Notes: generated by a model from the letters alone, not told the origin. A DNA stretch of 64,000 bases from Roseinatronobacter sp. S2 (GCF_029581395.1 NZ_CP121115.1:186001-250000); one strand, 5' to 3'. Numbered from the stretch's first letter, positions 33,832-43,562 are shown. Translations and numbers: made by a program.

Positions 33832-35029
33832 TTAGCACGCCGAAAGATGAAGCGCCCTGCAACCCGATCCGGCACGCATACAAGCACCATGACCACGAAC
33901 CTTGACGGATGCGCGGGCCGCAAGCACACCATCATCGACGCGGATTTCGCAGCCCGGTTCAGGGCAATCTGGCGTTGTAAGGGCTGTGCCCGCACCCCGG
34001 TCGCCGCCAACGCGTTGCGGCACATCGCGCTGACCATACGTTACGGTTAAATCCCCGCCGCCACCAATGACCAGATATCGAATCCCGCGGTTGCGCAACA
34101 ACTCGAAAGTGAAGGTTCCCGAAGTGGTAGACTGATGGGCGCAGTAGAATTGCCCGCCATCCCCAACAAGACTGACAGCTCCCCCGCCGCCACGTCAGCG
34201 CAGCGCGATACTGCCAAGGCTACGCCAGTGGACAGATGCAACGCCATGACTGACACACCAAAGCTACTGGTCATGCACCCTGTGCGCGCGGCATGCATCA
34301 TGGTGCCATGCAGCCCGATATCGCGTGTGTTGGTCATGTCGCGGCGGTATTCCGCACCTACAAGGTTCAGCACGTCCCGCACCTTGCCGGTGCGCAAGCG
34401 CGCCTGATCATATTTCAGCCCGTAGCGCAGCTTCAGAAATTCCGTATCGGACAAATAGCGCGAATGATAGACTGACGCGATAGCGACAAGGCTTGCAATT
34501 CCGCCCTGATCACGTTGGCGCAATTCGCCTTGCAACAGGGCAATCGGGTCGCGCGGGCCAGCACCCAAGGATTGTTGGCCGCCGAAACCGTCACATGCAA
34601 ATTCAGGTCACGGTCGCTGACGCGGCATGCTTAGCCGCGCTGTGCCCCCTTCAAGCACAGGCACCAGCACCACCAGGATCGGCCATCATCCTGCACAGTG
34701 GCAGTGACCGTGCTTTGCGGCGCGCGTTCCGACGCGGGCGAAGAGCGGCGCACCGTTCCTGTGGGCGCAAAACCAAACGGGCGCTCCACCAAGACGGGGC
34801 GCAGTTCCACAAATTGCGAAACTGCACTGCGCGTCGACGCATAACACAACACTGGCCGCGCACCGGGCAGCAGGGTGGTCACATCCATCTGCACAACGCG
34901 CGGGCGGCGATAGATATCGCGAAAACGAAAGCGCCCGTCACTGCCGGTGATGGCATAAACAAAGTGGATGCGCGCAAAATTCTTGACACGAATCACCCCT
35001 TCACCTAACAAAAATGAAACATGAACCAT
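33832..35029 (-). pseudogene. Decayed gene with multiple frameshifts and stops
   Basis: No single frame covers this 1.2 kb, but protein-like segments occur in succession on the minus strand in different frames: VIRVKNFARIHFVYAITG and DVTTLLPGARPVLCYAS (34730-34990), SDRDLNLHVTVSAANNPWVL (34560-34620), DPIALLQGELRQRDQGGI through YLSDTEFLKLRYGLKYD and NLVGAEYRRDMTNTRDIGLHG (34290-34560), then VGDGGQFYCAHQ and RNRGIRYLVIGGGGDLTVTYG (34030-34170). Stops (for example near 34188 and 34610) separate the parts. It looks like a former secreted or cell-surface protein gene; the family was not identified. Confidence 0.6.
34984..35012 (+). promoter_or_regulatory. Sigma-70 promoter of the LIV/acyl-CoA operon
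   Basis: TTGACA (34984-34989), 17 bases, TAACAA (35007-35012). The -35 is perfect and the spacing ideal. The predicted transcription start falls inside the inverted repeat at 35018-35041. Confidence 0.7.
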
Positions 35030-35041
35030 ATGTCATGTTTT
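35018..35041 (+). promoter_or_regulatory. TetR-type operator overlapping the transcription start
   Basis: AAACATGA-N8-TCATGTTT: perfect 8-bp arms. It lies between the -10 element and the ribosome binding site of the first gene, where repressor binding would block transcription. The TetR-family gene of the same operon (40740) is the obvious ligand-controlled candidate. Confidence 0.7.
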
Positions 35042-35054
35042 GAGGGAGGAAATC

Positions 35055-36236
35055 ATGTCACTTAAATCTGCCGTCCTTGTGACGGCCCTGTTGGGCTGGT
35101 CTGCGCCAGCATTTGCGGAAATCCGCATCGCCCATATTTACGACCGCACCGGCGCATTGGAAGCCTATGCCGCGCAAAGCCAGGTGGGGCTGATGATGGG
35201 CCTTGAATATGCCACTGGCGGCACAATGGAAATTGACGGCCAGCCGCTTGTCGTCATCGAAAAGGACAGCCAGCTGCGCCCTGATCTGGGCCGCGCCCTG
35301 CTTGCCGAAGCGTTCGGTGATGATGATGCCCATATCGCTGTCGGCCCGACCAGTTCCGGCGTTGCGCTGGCCATGTTGCCCGTCGCCGAGGAATTCGAGC
35401 GCGTGCTGATCGTTGAACCTGCGGTGGCCGACAGCATTACCGGCAGCGACTGGAACCGCTACATCTTCCGCACCGGGCGCAATTCCAGCCAGGACGCCAT
35501 TTCCAACGCGGTCGCACTTGGGCGTGAAAACGTGATGATTGCGACATTGGCGCAAGATTACGCGTTCGGGCGCGATGGCGTTGCCGCCTTCCGCGAGGCA
35601 TTGGCCGACACGCCCGCGCAACTGGTTCATGAAGAATATGTCCCCACGGATACAACCGATTTCACCGCCGCCGCAGAACGTATTTTCAACGCATTGGCGC
35701 AACATGACGGCGAAAAGCGGCTGTTCGTTATCTGGGCGGGGGGCAATAACCCCATTGGCCGGATTCAGGCCATGGACCCGTCGCGCCACGGGATCGAAAT
35801 TGCGACAGGCGGCAACATTCTGCCCGCAATGGGCGCATATCGCGACCTGCCGGGTATGGAAGGGGCCACATATTACTACTATGAGATCCCGCAAAACCCC
35901 GTAAACGACTGGTTGGTGGAACAGCATTTCGAACGCTACGGCACCCCGCCGGATTTCTTCACCGCCGGTGGCATGACCGCGGGTCTGGCCGTTGTCGAGG
36001 CCATTCGCAACGCCGGTGGTGCCGATGATTCCGAGGCATTGATCGAAGCGATGGCCGGAATGGAATGGGAAACCCCCAAAGGCACCATGCAATTCCGCGC
36101 GCAGGACCATCAGGCAATGCAGGAAATGTATCATTTCCGCATTCGGGTCGAAAATGATGTGGCATGGGGCATTCCCGAACTGGTGCGGGTGCTGGGAATT
36201 GACGACATGGACATTCCCGTTCGCAACCAACGCTGA
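35055..36236 (+). CDS. LIV-type ABC transporter substrate-binding protein
   Basis: 393 residues from ATG 35055 (GGGAGGA upstream); the upstream TTG at 35040 lies in the operator. The signal peptide ends APAFAE. Periplasmic-binding-protein type 1 fold (Peripla_BP_6): EIRIAHIYDRTGALEAYAAQ, AVGPTSSGVALAMLP, FRTGRNSSQDAIS, and DFFTAGGMTAGLAVVEA. It presumably binds the carboxylate later activated by the operon's CoA ligase. First gene of an eleven-gene operon. Confidence 0.9.
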   Translation: MSLKSAVLVTALLGWSAPAFAEIRIAHIYDRTGALEAYAAQSQVGLMMGLEYATGGTMEIDGQPLVVIEKDSQLRPDLGRALLAEAFGDDDAHIAVGPTSSGVALAMLPVAEEFERVLIVEPAVADSITGSDWNRYIFRTGRNSSQDAISNAVALGRENVMIATLAQDYAFGRDGVAAFREALADTPAQLVHEEYVPTDTTDFTAAAERIFNALAQHDGEKRLFVIWAGGNNPIGRIQAMDPSRHGIEIATGGNILPAMGAYRDLPGMEGATYYYYEIPQNPVNDWLVEQHFERYGTPPDFFTAGGMTAGLAVVEAIRNAGGADDSEALIEAMAGMEWETPKGTMQFRAQDHQAMQEMYHFRIRVENDVAWGIPELVRVLGIDDMDIPVRNQR

Positions 36237-36341
36237 CGCGACATCAACACCGGTTCGGGCGCGGCGGATGCGCGCGCCCGGACCAGCCATGCCCGCCCTA
36301 GATGGCGCGGCACCTGTGTCCCCAACCCCAAGGCGGCCCTG

Positions 36342-37106
36342 ATGAGTGAACCATCCCTTGAAACCCGCGATCTGACTGTGCGCTTTGGCGGGCATGTTGC
36401 TGTCGATCAGGTCAGCTGTGCTTTTCGCGCGGGCGAGCTGACAGCCATTGTCGGCCCCAACGGGGCAGGCAAGACAACCTATTTCAACCTGATCTCGGGA
36501 CAGATTGCCGCCTCCGCGGGCCGCGTCCTGCTGGGCGGGGCCGACATCACCACCATGACCGTGTCGGCGCGCACGGCAAACGGGCTGGGGCGGGCGTTCC
36601 AGCTGACCAATCTGTTCCCGAAACTGACCGTGCTGGAAAATGTGCGTCTGGTGGTTCAGGCCCGCAGGAACCGCGGCTTCAACATCTGGACAACCGCCTT
36701 CAGCCACCATGAACTGATCGACGAGGCGCAGGCGGTGTTGCAGCGCGTGCGCCTGTCGCATCTGGCGCAGCAGACCGTTGCGGCCCTGCCCCATGGCGAC
36801 CAGCGCAAGCTGGAAGTTGCAACACTGATCGCGATGATGCCGAAGGTGTTCATGTTTGACGAACCAACCGCTGGCATGTCCGTCGATGAAGCGCCTGTCA
36901 TTCTGGACCTGATTGCCGAAATCAAACGCGACACGACAGCGACGGTTTTGCTGGTTGAACACAAGATGGACGTCATCCGCAGCCTGGCCGACCGCATTAT
37001 CGTGCTGCATAACGGCGCACTTGTTGCGGATGGCGCGCCTGAAACGGTCATGTCATCTGCGGTCGTGCAAGAAGCCTATATGGGCAAGGAACTTACCGAT
37101 GTCTGA
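36342..37106 (+). CDS. LIV-type ABC transporter ATP-binding protein (LivG type)
   Basis: 254 residues. Walker A GPNGAGKTT (38-46), the LivG-style signature LPHGDQRKLE, Walker B VFMFDEPTAGMS and switch VEHKMDV are present. The gap of 105 bases from the binding-protein gene holds no evident terminator. The stop lies 8 bases inside the second ATPase gene. It energises uptake with its LivF-type partner. Confidence 0.93.
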   Translation: MSEPSLETRDLTVRFGGHVAVDQVSCAFRAGELTAIVGPNGAGKTTYFNLISGQIAASAGRVLLGGADITTMTVSARTANGLGRAFQLTNLFPKLTVLENVRLVVQARRNRGFNIWTTAFSHHELIDEAQAVLQRVRLSHLAQQTVAALPHGDQRKLEVATLIAMMPKVFMFDEPTAGMSVDEAPVILDLIAEIKRDTTATVLLVEHKMDVIRSLADRIIVLHNGALVADGAPETVMSSAVVQEAYMGKELTDV

Positions 37107-37821
37107 TCCGATCCTGCAACTGTCGGGTGTCAAAACCGACATCGCACAATATCACATCCTGCATGGTGTCGACCTGACAGTGCCGCGCGGGCAGGTGACC
37201 ATGCTGCTGGGGCGCAATGGCGCAGGAAAAACCACAACCCTGCGGTCCATCATGGGGCTGTGGCGGCCGCGCGCAGGCAGCATTCATTTCGATGGCACCG
37301 ACATCGCAGGGCTTGCCCCCCCGCAGATCGCACAGCGCGGCATCGGGTTTGTCCCTGAAGATATGGGCATTTTCGCCGATCTGACGGTCGAGGAAAACCT
37401 GATCCTTGCTGCAATTTCCGGCCCTATCCGGCGCGACAGGCTGGATTGGGTATTCCGCGCGTTCCCCGCATTGTCCACCTTCTGGAAAATGCCCGCAGGC
37501 AACCTGTCGGGCGGGCAGAAACAAATGCTGGCCATCGCGCGGGCGGTCATCGAAAAGCGCGGGCTTTATCTGATTGACGAGCCGTCCAAGGGGCTGGCCC
37601 CTGCGATTGTGTCCACCATGGCGCGCGCGCTGAAAGACCTGAAAAGCGATGGTGCCTCGATCCTGATGGTAGAGCAGAACTTCTCGTTGGCGCGCGCATT
37701 GGGCGATCATGCGGCGGTCATGGATGAAGGCCGGATTATCTGGACCGGCGCAATGGCAGAACTGGCCGCAGATGCCGCTTTGCAAGAACGCCTTATGGGC
37801 CTGAAAATGGAGGTTGCATGA
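37099..37821 (+). CDS. LIV-type ABC transporter ATP-binding protein (LivF type)
   Basis: 240 residues from the ATG at 37099, which overlaps the previous gene by 8 bases; the longer open frame from 36913 is a shadow. Walker A GRNGAGKTT (38-46), signature LSGGQKQM, Walker B LYLIDEPSKGLAP and VEQNFSLA switch region are intact. The DEPSKGLAP wording is typical of LivF. The stop overlaps the permease start (ATGA). Confidence 0.93.
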   Translation: MSDPILQLSGVKTDIAQYHILHGVDLTVPRGQVTMLLGRNGAGKTTTLRSIMGLWRPRAGSIHFDGTDIAGLAPPQIAQRGIGFVPEDMGIFADLTVEENLILAAISGPIRRDRLDWVFRAFPALSTFWKMPAGNLSGGQKQMLAIARAVIEKRGLYLIDEPSKGLAPAIVSTMARALKDLKSDGASILMVEQNFSLARALGDHAAVMDEGRIIWTGAMAELAADAALQERLMGLKMEVA

Positions 37822-38861
37822 CACTCTCAACCGAACACGCGCCCGAACACGCCCCGAAAATGGCGCGCCTGTCGCTGTCGGAACGGCTGCAACCATGGCT
37901 TCCGGTCTTGCTTGTGCCCGCGCTGGTTCTTGCGGGGTATCTGATGATTTCCTCGCCGTCCTCATGGCTGACGCTGACAGTTTCGGGGCTGGCCATGGGT
38001 ATGATGATCTTCGTCATTGCATCGGGCATGACGCTGGTTTTCGGGCTTATGGATGTCATCAACTTTGGCCACGGGGCGTTTGTGTCCTTTGGCGCATTTG
38101 TGGGCGTAAGTGTCCTGCTGGCGCTGTCGGGCATGACGGGTGCGCCCTCGCTGATGCTGAACCTGCTGGCGGTCGGGGCCGCGATGCTTGCGGCCATGGC
38201 CGTAACCGGTGTTCTGGGCCTTGGGTTTGAACGCATTATTGTGCGTCCCGTCTATGGCAGCCATCTGAAACAGATTCTGGTGACGATGGGTGGCCTGATC
38301 GTGGCCGAACAGCTTATTCATGTGATCTGGGGCGGCGAGGAAATATTCATCGGGCGTCCCGAAATGCTGAAAGGGTCGGTGACCGTATTCGGGGCCACGC
38401 TGGAAAAATACCGGCTTGTCGCCGTGGGGCTGGGGTTGGTGCTGTTCGTCATCATGCGCGCGGTGCTGCGCAACACCAAACTGGGGCTGATTGTGCGTGC
38501 AGGGGTGGAAAACCCCGAAATGGTGCAGGCGATGGGCTATCACATTCGCCGTGTTTTCGTGCTGGTGTTTGTGGCCGGTTCGGCGCTGGCGGGTTTGGGC
38601 GGCGTGATGTGGGCGCTCTATCAGGAAATGATCACCGCACATATGGGCATGGAAATCATGATCCTTGTGTTCATCGTGGTCATCATCGGCGGGCTTGGTT
38701 CGGTCGAAGGGTGCTTTATCGGCGCGCTTCTGGTGGGGTTGATGCAGAATTACACGGCCTTTCTGGAACCCAAACTGGCGCTGATTTCGAACATCGCGCT
38801 GATGGTCGCGATCCTGATGTGGCGGCCACAGGGCATGATGCCCGTGATCAAGGCGAAGTAA
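37818..38861 (+). CDS. LIV-type ABC transporter permease (LivH type)
   Basis: 347 residues; a 35-residue cytoplasmic start, then eight to nine hydrophobic segments. The LivH landmarks are GLMDVINFGHGAFVSFGAF (second helix region), GFERIIVRPVYGSHL and the C-terminal VVIIGGLGSVEGCFIGALL with MWRPQGMMPV at the end. It pairs with the LivM-type permease 11 bp downstream. Confidence 0.93.
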   Translation: MTLSTEHAPEHAPKMARLSLSERLQPWLPVLLVPALVLAGYLMISSPSSWLTLTVSGLAMGMMIFVIASGMTLVFGLMDVINFGHGAFVSFGAFVGVSVLLALSGMTGAPSLMLNLLAVGAAMLAAMAVTGVLGLGFERIIVRPVYGSHLKQILVTMGGLIVAEQLIHVIWGGEEIFIGRPEMLKGSVTVFGATLEKYRLVAVGLGLVLFVIMRAVLRNTKLGLIVRAGVENPEMVQAMGYHIRRVFVLVFVAGSALAGLGGVMWALYQEMITAHMGMEIMILVFIVVIIGGLGSVEGCFIGALLVGLMQNYTAFLEPKLALISNIALMVAILMWRPQGMMPVIKAK

Positions 38862-38872
38862 GGGGATAACAG

Positions 38873-39931
38873 ATGATACGGTTTTTCCTGTCCGGCGACC
38901 ATCCGCAAAGCCGCGTTCTGACCGCGCTGTTGCTGGTTATTCTTGTCACCCTTGCGCTTGCACCATTCCTGTTTCCCGGCACGCGCAGTCTGGAAACGGC
39001 GGCCCGCATCTGCATTTTCATTGTGCTGGTGGCCAGCTATGATCTGTTGCTGGGCTATGCGGGGATTGTCAGTTTCGCGCATACCATGTTTTTTGGCATG
39101 GGGGCTTATGGGGTGGCCATTGCCACGCAGCGCATGGGCACCGGCTATGATGCAATGATTGTGGGCACGGTTGCGGGCACGGCCCTTGCTGCCGTGTTCG
39201 CATTGGGCATTGCGCTGTTTTCATTGCGGGTGCGCGCGATCTTCTTTGCCATGATCACACTGGCCATCGCGTCGGCGGTGGGTGTTCTGGTCAGCCAGCT
39301 TTCGGGCATAACGGGGGGCGAGGATGGGATGAATATTCGCATACCCCGCGAGTTGACACCTGCGTTCCGCCCGTTTGATGAGCCGGTGCTGGGCTTGCGC
39401 ATTACAGGGCGGCATCTGAACTACTACCTTGTGTTCTTTTCATGCCTTATCATGTTTCTGGTATTGCTGCGCGTCGTGAACTCCCCGTTCGGGCGGGTTT
39501 TGCAAGCGATCCGCGAAAACGCCTTCCGCGCCGAGGCAATCGGCTACCGTGTTGTCTATTATCGTGCCATGGCCACGGTGCTGTCGGCGGCGGTTGCGGC
39601 GCTGGCAGGGGCGGTTTTCGCAATCTGGTTGCGCTATGTCGGGCCGGCCACGACCCTTGGTGTGGAAATCATGCTGGATATTTTGCTGATCGTGGTCATC
39701 GGCGGCATGGGCACGATGTATGGCGCAGTCATCGGCACCGTTGTGTTTGTGCTGGCGCAGAATTACCTGAAGGACTGGATGGGCGGCGCATCGGATGCGA
39801 CATCATTCCTGCCACTTGTGCCGGATCTGCTGAACCCCGACCGCTGGTTGATGTGGCTGGGCATATTGTTCATTCTGTCGGTCTATTTCTTTCCCAGCGG
39901 GGTTGTGGGGCGGTTGCGGGGCAAGGCATGA
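38873..39931 (+). CDS. LIV-type ABC transporter permease (LivM type)
   Basis: 352 residues with about nine hydrophobic segments; GYAGIVSFAHTMFFGMGAY, AIRENAFRAEAIGYRV and IGGMGTMYGAVIGTVVF are the LivM markers. The stop overlaps the hydrolase gene by ATGA, showing that the catabolic genes are part of the transporter operon. Confidence 0.93.
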   Translation: MIRFFLSGDHPQSRVLTALLLVILVTLALAPFLFPGTRSLETAARICIFIVLVASYDLLLGYAGIVSFAHTMFFGMGAYGVAIATQRMGTGYDAMIVGTVAGTALAAVFALGIALFSLRVRAIFFAMITLAIASAVGVLVSQLSGITGGEDGMNIRIPRELTPAFRPFDEPVLGLRITGRHLNYYLVFFSCLIMFLVLLRVVNSPFGRVLQAIRENAFRAEAIGYRVVYYRAMATVLSAAVAALAGAVFAIWLRYVGPATTLGVEIMLDILLIVVIGGMGTMYGAVIGTVVFVLAQNYLKDWMGGASDATSFLPLVPDLLNPDRWLMWLGILFILSVYFFPSGVVGRLRGKA

Positions 39932-40740
39932 CGCGGCCCGCCGCGCGCTATATCCATGTGCACCGCCATGGCAGCGGTCCTGCGCTGGTGTTCCTGCATG
40001 GCTGGACAATGGCGGGGGACATCTTCGCCGATGCCTTCCGGCGTCTGGGCGACAGGTTCAGCTGCATCGCGCCCGACCTGCCCGGCCATGGCCGCACCGA
40101 AGGGTATGCCCCCGATGTGCACGGGGCCACGGAAATGCTGGCGGATCTGTTGCAAGCCGAAGATCTGCGCAATGTCACACTGATAGGCTGGTCGCTGGGC
40201 GCATTGGTGGGCTGGTCCCATTTGCGGCACGGCGGCGGGGCGCGCATCGGCGCAATGGTCAGCCTGGATATGAGTCCCCGACCCTTGAATGGCGGGGACT
40301 GGTCGCTGGGCTTGCATGGCCAGACCGCGCAGCAGGCCCGCGCCAAGGGGCAATGGTTCCGCGATGACTGGGCCAGCGCTGCAAATGTCATTGCGCGCAG
40401 CATGTTTGCAGGTCCTCAGGGTGCCCCCGGTCTGGACATCGCGCAGGCCAGCGCGCGCATATCCGCGCAAGACCCGCAGCTTATGGCAGGGTTATGGGAC
40501 AGCCTTGTGGCGTGTGATTGCCGCGACACCATCCGCCGCCTGCCTGTGCCGCTGCTGGCCATTCACGGCGCCGCCAGTCGCGCCTACCCGCAGGAAACAG
40601 CGCATTGGCTTGCAAACTCCGCACCGCGCGGGGCATTTTCGATTATGCCGCAAGCGGGCCATTCGCCGCTTCTGGAACAGCCTGATGCCACCTGCGCCGA
40701 AATCGCGCAATTTGCCCTGAACCCCGAGAGTCGTTGCTGA
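39928..40740 (+). CDS. Alpha/beta-fold hydrolase
   Basis: 270 residues from the ATG overlapping the LivM-type stop; the frame open since 39442 is a shadow of the permease. Oxyanion FLHGWTMAGD, nucleophile elbow GWSLGA (serine near residue 91) and the catalytic histidine in AGHSPLLEQP are visible. It is a carboxylesterase, lactonase or thioesterase; in this operon it may release the acid before or after CoA chemistry. The stop overlaps the TetR gene (TGATG). Confidence 0.87.
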   Translation: MTRPAARYIHVHRHGSGPALVFLHGWTMAGDIFADAFRRLGDRFSCIAPDLPGHGRTEGYAPDVHGATEMLADLLQAEDLRNVTLIGWSLGALVGWSHLRHGGGARIGAMVSLDMSPRPLNGGDWSLGLHGQTAQQARAKGQWFRDDWASAANVIARSMFAGPQGAPGLDIAQASARISAQDPQLMAGLWDSLVACDCRDTIRRLPVPLLAIHGAASRAYPQETAHWLANSAPRGAFSIMPQAGHSPLLEQPDATCAEIAQFALNPESRC

Positions 40741-41333
40741 TGGAAAAACCTGCCGCCACCCGTATTCCCCGCACCCGCCGTGGCCGCGAAACCCGCGAAG
40801 CTATCCTGCGCGCCGCTGAATCCGAGATTGGCGCGCAAGGGTATGCGGCCGCGTCCATCAACGACATCACCCGCGCAGCAGGCATCGCGCAGGGCACATT
40901 CTATATCTACTTTGACAGCAAAGAGCATGTGTTTCGCGAACTTGTCGCCGAAATGGGGCGGTTCACGCGCAAAACCCTGTCGGACGCAGTGGCCAGCGCG
41001 CCTGACCGCCTTGGGGCCGAACGCCTTGGCCTGCGCGCCTTTCTTGACATCGCAGCTACCCGACCCACGCTTTACAACATTGTCGAAGAAGCGCGTTTTG
41101 TCGATCCCGACAGCTATAACAGCTACTTCAAATCTTTTGCGCGCGGATATGCGAACAATCTGGCCGCCGCCGCGCGCGAGGGCGAAATCAGGCCCGGAAA
41201 TGCCGAAATTCGCGCATGGGCCTTGATGGGCATGGCGGTGACACTGGGCGAACGTTTCGGGCTGACAGGGGCCGACCCTGATGAAGTCGTGGCCGAAGTG
41301 TTCGACATGCTGGAAAACGGTCTGCGGCCATGA
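40740..41333 (+). CDS. TetR-family repressor of the LIV/acyl-CoA operon
   Basis: 197 residues from ATG 40740 (TGATG). Helix-turn-helix about 15-62 with INDITRAAGIAQGTFYIYFDS, followed by an all-helical ligand domain. It is inside the operon whose promoter carries a perfect inverted repeat, so autoregulated repression with a CoA-thioester or acid effector is likely. The stop overlaps the next gene by ATGA. Confidence 0.87.
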   Translation: MEKPAATRIPRTRRGRETREAILRAAESEIGAQGYAAASINDITRAAGIAQGTFYIYFDSKEHVFRELVAEMGRFTRKTLSDAVASAPDRLGAERLGLRAFLDIAATRPTLYNIVEEARFVDPDSYNSYFKSFARGYANNLAAAAREGEIRPGNAEIRAWALMGMAVTLGERFGLTGADPDEVVAEVFDMLENGLRP

Positions 41334-42085
41334 CTGCGGTAACACTGACCCATGATGCGGGCATTGCCACGCTGACACTGAACCGCCCCGACCGGTGCAA
41401 CGCGCTTGACGACAGCCTGCTGGCGGGTCTGCATGCCGCGCTTGACACTTTGGGACAGCCCCGCGCCGTGGTGCTGCGCGCGGCGGGGCGGCATTTTTCG
41501 ACAGGGGGCGATGTGGCGCGCTTCGCCCAAGAAGTTGCGGCGGGCAATGGCGCGCGCTACGGCGATGCAGTCGTGGGCGGGCTGAACCGCGCCATATTGC
41601 GCATCGCAGCCCTGCCCTGCCCCGTTATTGCCGAAGTGCAGGGCGCACTGACGGGCGGGGCGCTGGGGCTGGTTCTGGCCACAGACATGATTGCCATGAA
41701 CCGCACGGCATTTGTCCAGCCCTTCTACAGCGTCGTGGGTTTTGCGCCCGATGGCGGCTGGACGGCACTGCTGCCCGACCGCATAGGCCCGGCCCGCGCC
41801 CGCAGCATTTTGCTGTTGAACCAACGCCTTGGCGCGCAGGACCTGGCTGCACTGGGACTGGCGCAGGCGGTTGCCGATGACACCGCGCCGGTGGTTGCGC
41901 AATGGCTGGCCACGCTGGACACGCATCTGGCAGGGTCCATGACCGCGACCAAGGCGTTGCTGCACGACCAGCCACGTTTGCAGCGCGCCCTTGACGCCGA
42001 ACGCGCCGCATTTATCGCCCGCCTGAACACCGACGAGGTCCGTTACGGCATGGCGCGTTTTCTTGCCCAGTTGAAAGGATCATGA
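41330..42085 (+). CDS. Enoyl-CoA hydratase/isomerase family protein
   Basis: 251 residues of the crotonase fold. The oxyanion segments HFSTGGDVARFA and VQGALTGGALGLVLA are present. Where hydratases carry a catalytic glutamate (PE), this protein has QPFYSVVGFAPDGGW: the first glutamate is missing and an aspartate follows, a pattern seen in PaaG-type isomerases. So an isomerase on a CoA ester is more likely than a classical hydratase. Coupled to TetR (ATGA). Confidence 0.87.
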   Translation: MTAVTLTHDAGIATLTLNRPDRCNALDDSLLAGLHAALDTLGQPRAVVLRAAGRHFSTGGDVARFAQEVAAGNGARYGDAVVGGLNRAILRIAALPCPVIAEVQGALTGGALGLVLATDMIAMNRTAFVQPFYSVVGFAPDGGWTALLPDRIGPARARSILLLNQRLGAQDLAALGLAQAVADDTAPVVAQWLATLDTHLAGSMTATKALLHDQPRLQRALDAERAAFIARLNTDEVRYGMARFLAQLKGS

Positions 42086-42086
42086 C

Positions 42087-43562
42087 ATGGGATTTGCCCC
42101 CGACATGGCCGCCAAGCGGGCCGAACTGACACCCGATGCGCTGGCCTTCCTTGACCACAGCACAGGGCGCAACTGGACATTTGCGCAGGTAAATGCCGAA
42201 GCCGCCGCAGTTGCGGGCGGGCTTTTGGGGCTGGGGCTGGAACAGGGCGCGCGGGTCGCCATCCTGTGCCATAACCGCGCCGAATTCTTCATCGCGCTGT
42301 TTGCCTGCCAGAAAGCGGGCCTGATCCTGTGCCCATTGAACTGGCGTCAGCCCGATGCGGAGCTTCGCCCTCTTCTGGCAAGTGTGGGGTGCAGCGCCAT
42401 TTTGCATGACGCCGCCCATGCGACACTTGCGCAGGCGCTGTCGGACGGGCAGCCTTGCATCGGTTTTGCCGCGCAGGGCGGGTTCGATCTGCATGGCCCA
42501 CCGCCACCACCGCGCCAGATTGACGATGATGCGCCATGGTATCTGCTGTTCACATCCGGCACGACGGGCCTGCCAAAGGCCGTGATCCAGACCCCGCGCA
42601 TGGCCATGGGGAACGCTGTGAATATTGCGCAGCACCTTGGCCTGTCATCGCACGACAGCACTGCGTGTTTCCTGCCGCTGTTTCATACGGCGGGCATCAA
42701 CCTGTTTACATTGCCGGTGTTCCTGTGGGGTGGGCACAGCCATGTTCTGGCGAAATTCCAGCCCGATGACCTGTTCGATCTGATTGCCACGGGCCGGATT
42801 TCGCATTTCTTCGGGGTGCCTGCGATTTATCAGGCGTTCAGCCTGCACCCTGCCATCGATGATGTGGATCTGACACGCCTGCGCAGCTATGCCTGTGGCG
42901 GTGCCGCCCTGCCCGCAGAGGTGATCCGGTTCTTTGCGGACCGCGGCGCGGTCATCTGCAACGGCTACGGCATGACGGAAACAGGGCCAACGGGATTTTT
43001 GCTTGATCCCGCCGCCGCGCTGGCGCGGATCGGGTCCATTGGCAAACCCCAGACCATGACCGAAGCGCGCCTGTCCGGCGTGCCAGACGGCCAGCCGGGA
43101 GAGGGAGAGTTGGAAATGCGCGGCGCAACCGTGACGCCGGGGTATTTTGGCGACCCCGATGCCACAGCAAGCGCCTTTACCCCCGATGGCTGGCTGAAAT
43201 CCGGCGATGTTGCGGCGCGCGATGCGGCGGGGTATTACACCATCATCGACCGCATCAAGGACATGTATATTTCCGGCGGCGAAAACGTCTATCCCGCTGA
43301 GGTGGAGCGCGTTCTGATAACCCATCCCGCCATACTGGAAGCCGCCGTCATCGGCATCCCCCACCCGAAATGGGGCGAAGTTGGCGCGGCGTTCATAATC
43401 GCGCGACCCGGTCATGACTGCGACACGGACACATTGACCGACTGGTGCCGTGCGCGTCTGGCGGGCTACAAGACCCCGAAATCCTTTCATCTGATCGACG
43501 ATTTTCCCCGCACCGCCGCTGGCAAGGTGCGCAAACCCCTGTTGCGAAAGATGCTGCCATGA
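42087..43562 (+). CDS. AMP-dependent acyl-CoA synthetase
   Basis: 491 residues. The adenylation motif LLFTSGTTGLPKAV, A5 NGYGMTETGP, A8-like IKDMYISGGENVYPAEVE and the C-terminal lysine in GKVRKPLLRK are all intact. It activates an imported carboxylic acid to its CoA thioester. The substrate is unknown; medium-chain or arylalkanoic acids are plausible. It begins one base after the isomerase stop and ends in ATGA with the MaoC gene. Confidence 0.93.
   Translation: MGFAPDMAAKRAELTPDALAFLDHSTGRNWTFAQVNAEAAAVAGGLLGLGLEQGARVAILCHNRAEFFIALFACQKAGLILCPLNWRQPDAELRPLLASVGCSAILHDAAHATLAQALSDGQPCIGFAAQGGFDLHGPPPPPRQIDDDAPWYLLFTSGTTGLPKAVIQTPRMAMGNAVNIAQHLGLSSHDSTACFLPLFHTAGINLFTLPVFLWGGHSHVLAKFQPDDLFDLIATGRISHFFGVPAIYQAFSLHPAIDDVDLTRLRSYACGGAALPAEVIRFFADRGAVICNGYGMTETGPTGFLLDPAAALARIGSIGKPQTMTEARLSGVPDGQPGEGELEMRGATVTPGYFGDPDATASAFTPDGWLKSGDVAARDAAGYYTIIDRIKDMYISGGENVYPAEVERVLITHPAILEAAVIGIPHPKWGEVGAAFIIARPGHDCDTDTLTDWCRARLAGYKTPKSFHLIDDFPRTAAGKVRKPLLRKMLP

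Noticed and set aside
35058..37010. 650-codon open frame on the minus strand
   Set aside because: Antisense to the LIV binding-protein and ATPase genes; it would also run through the promoter-operator side of the operon.
39442..39927. 162-codon N-terminal extension of the alpha/beta hydrolase
   Set aside because: It is a shadow of the LivM-type permease; the ATG overlapping the permease stop gives a normal hydrolase.
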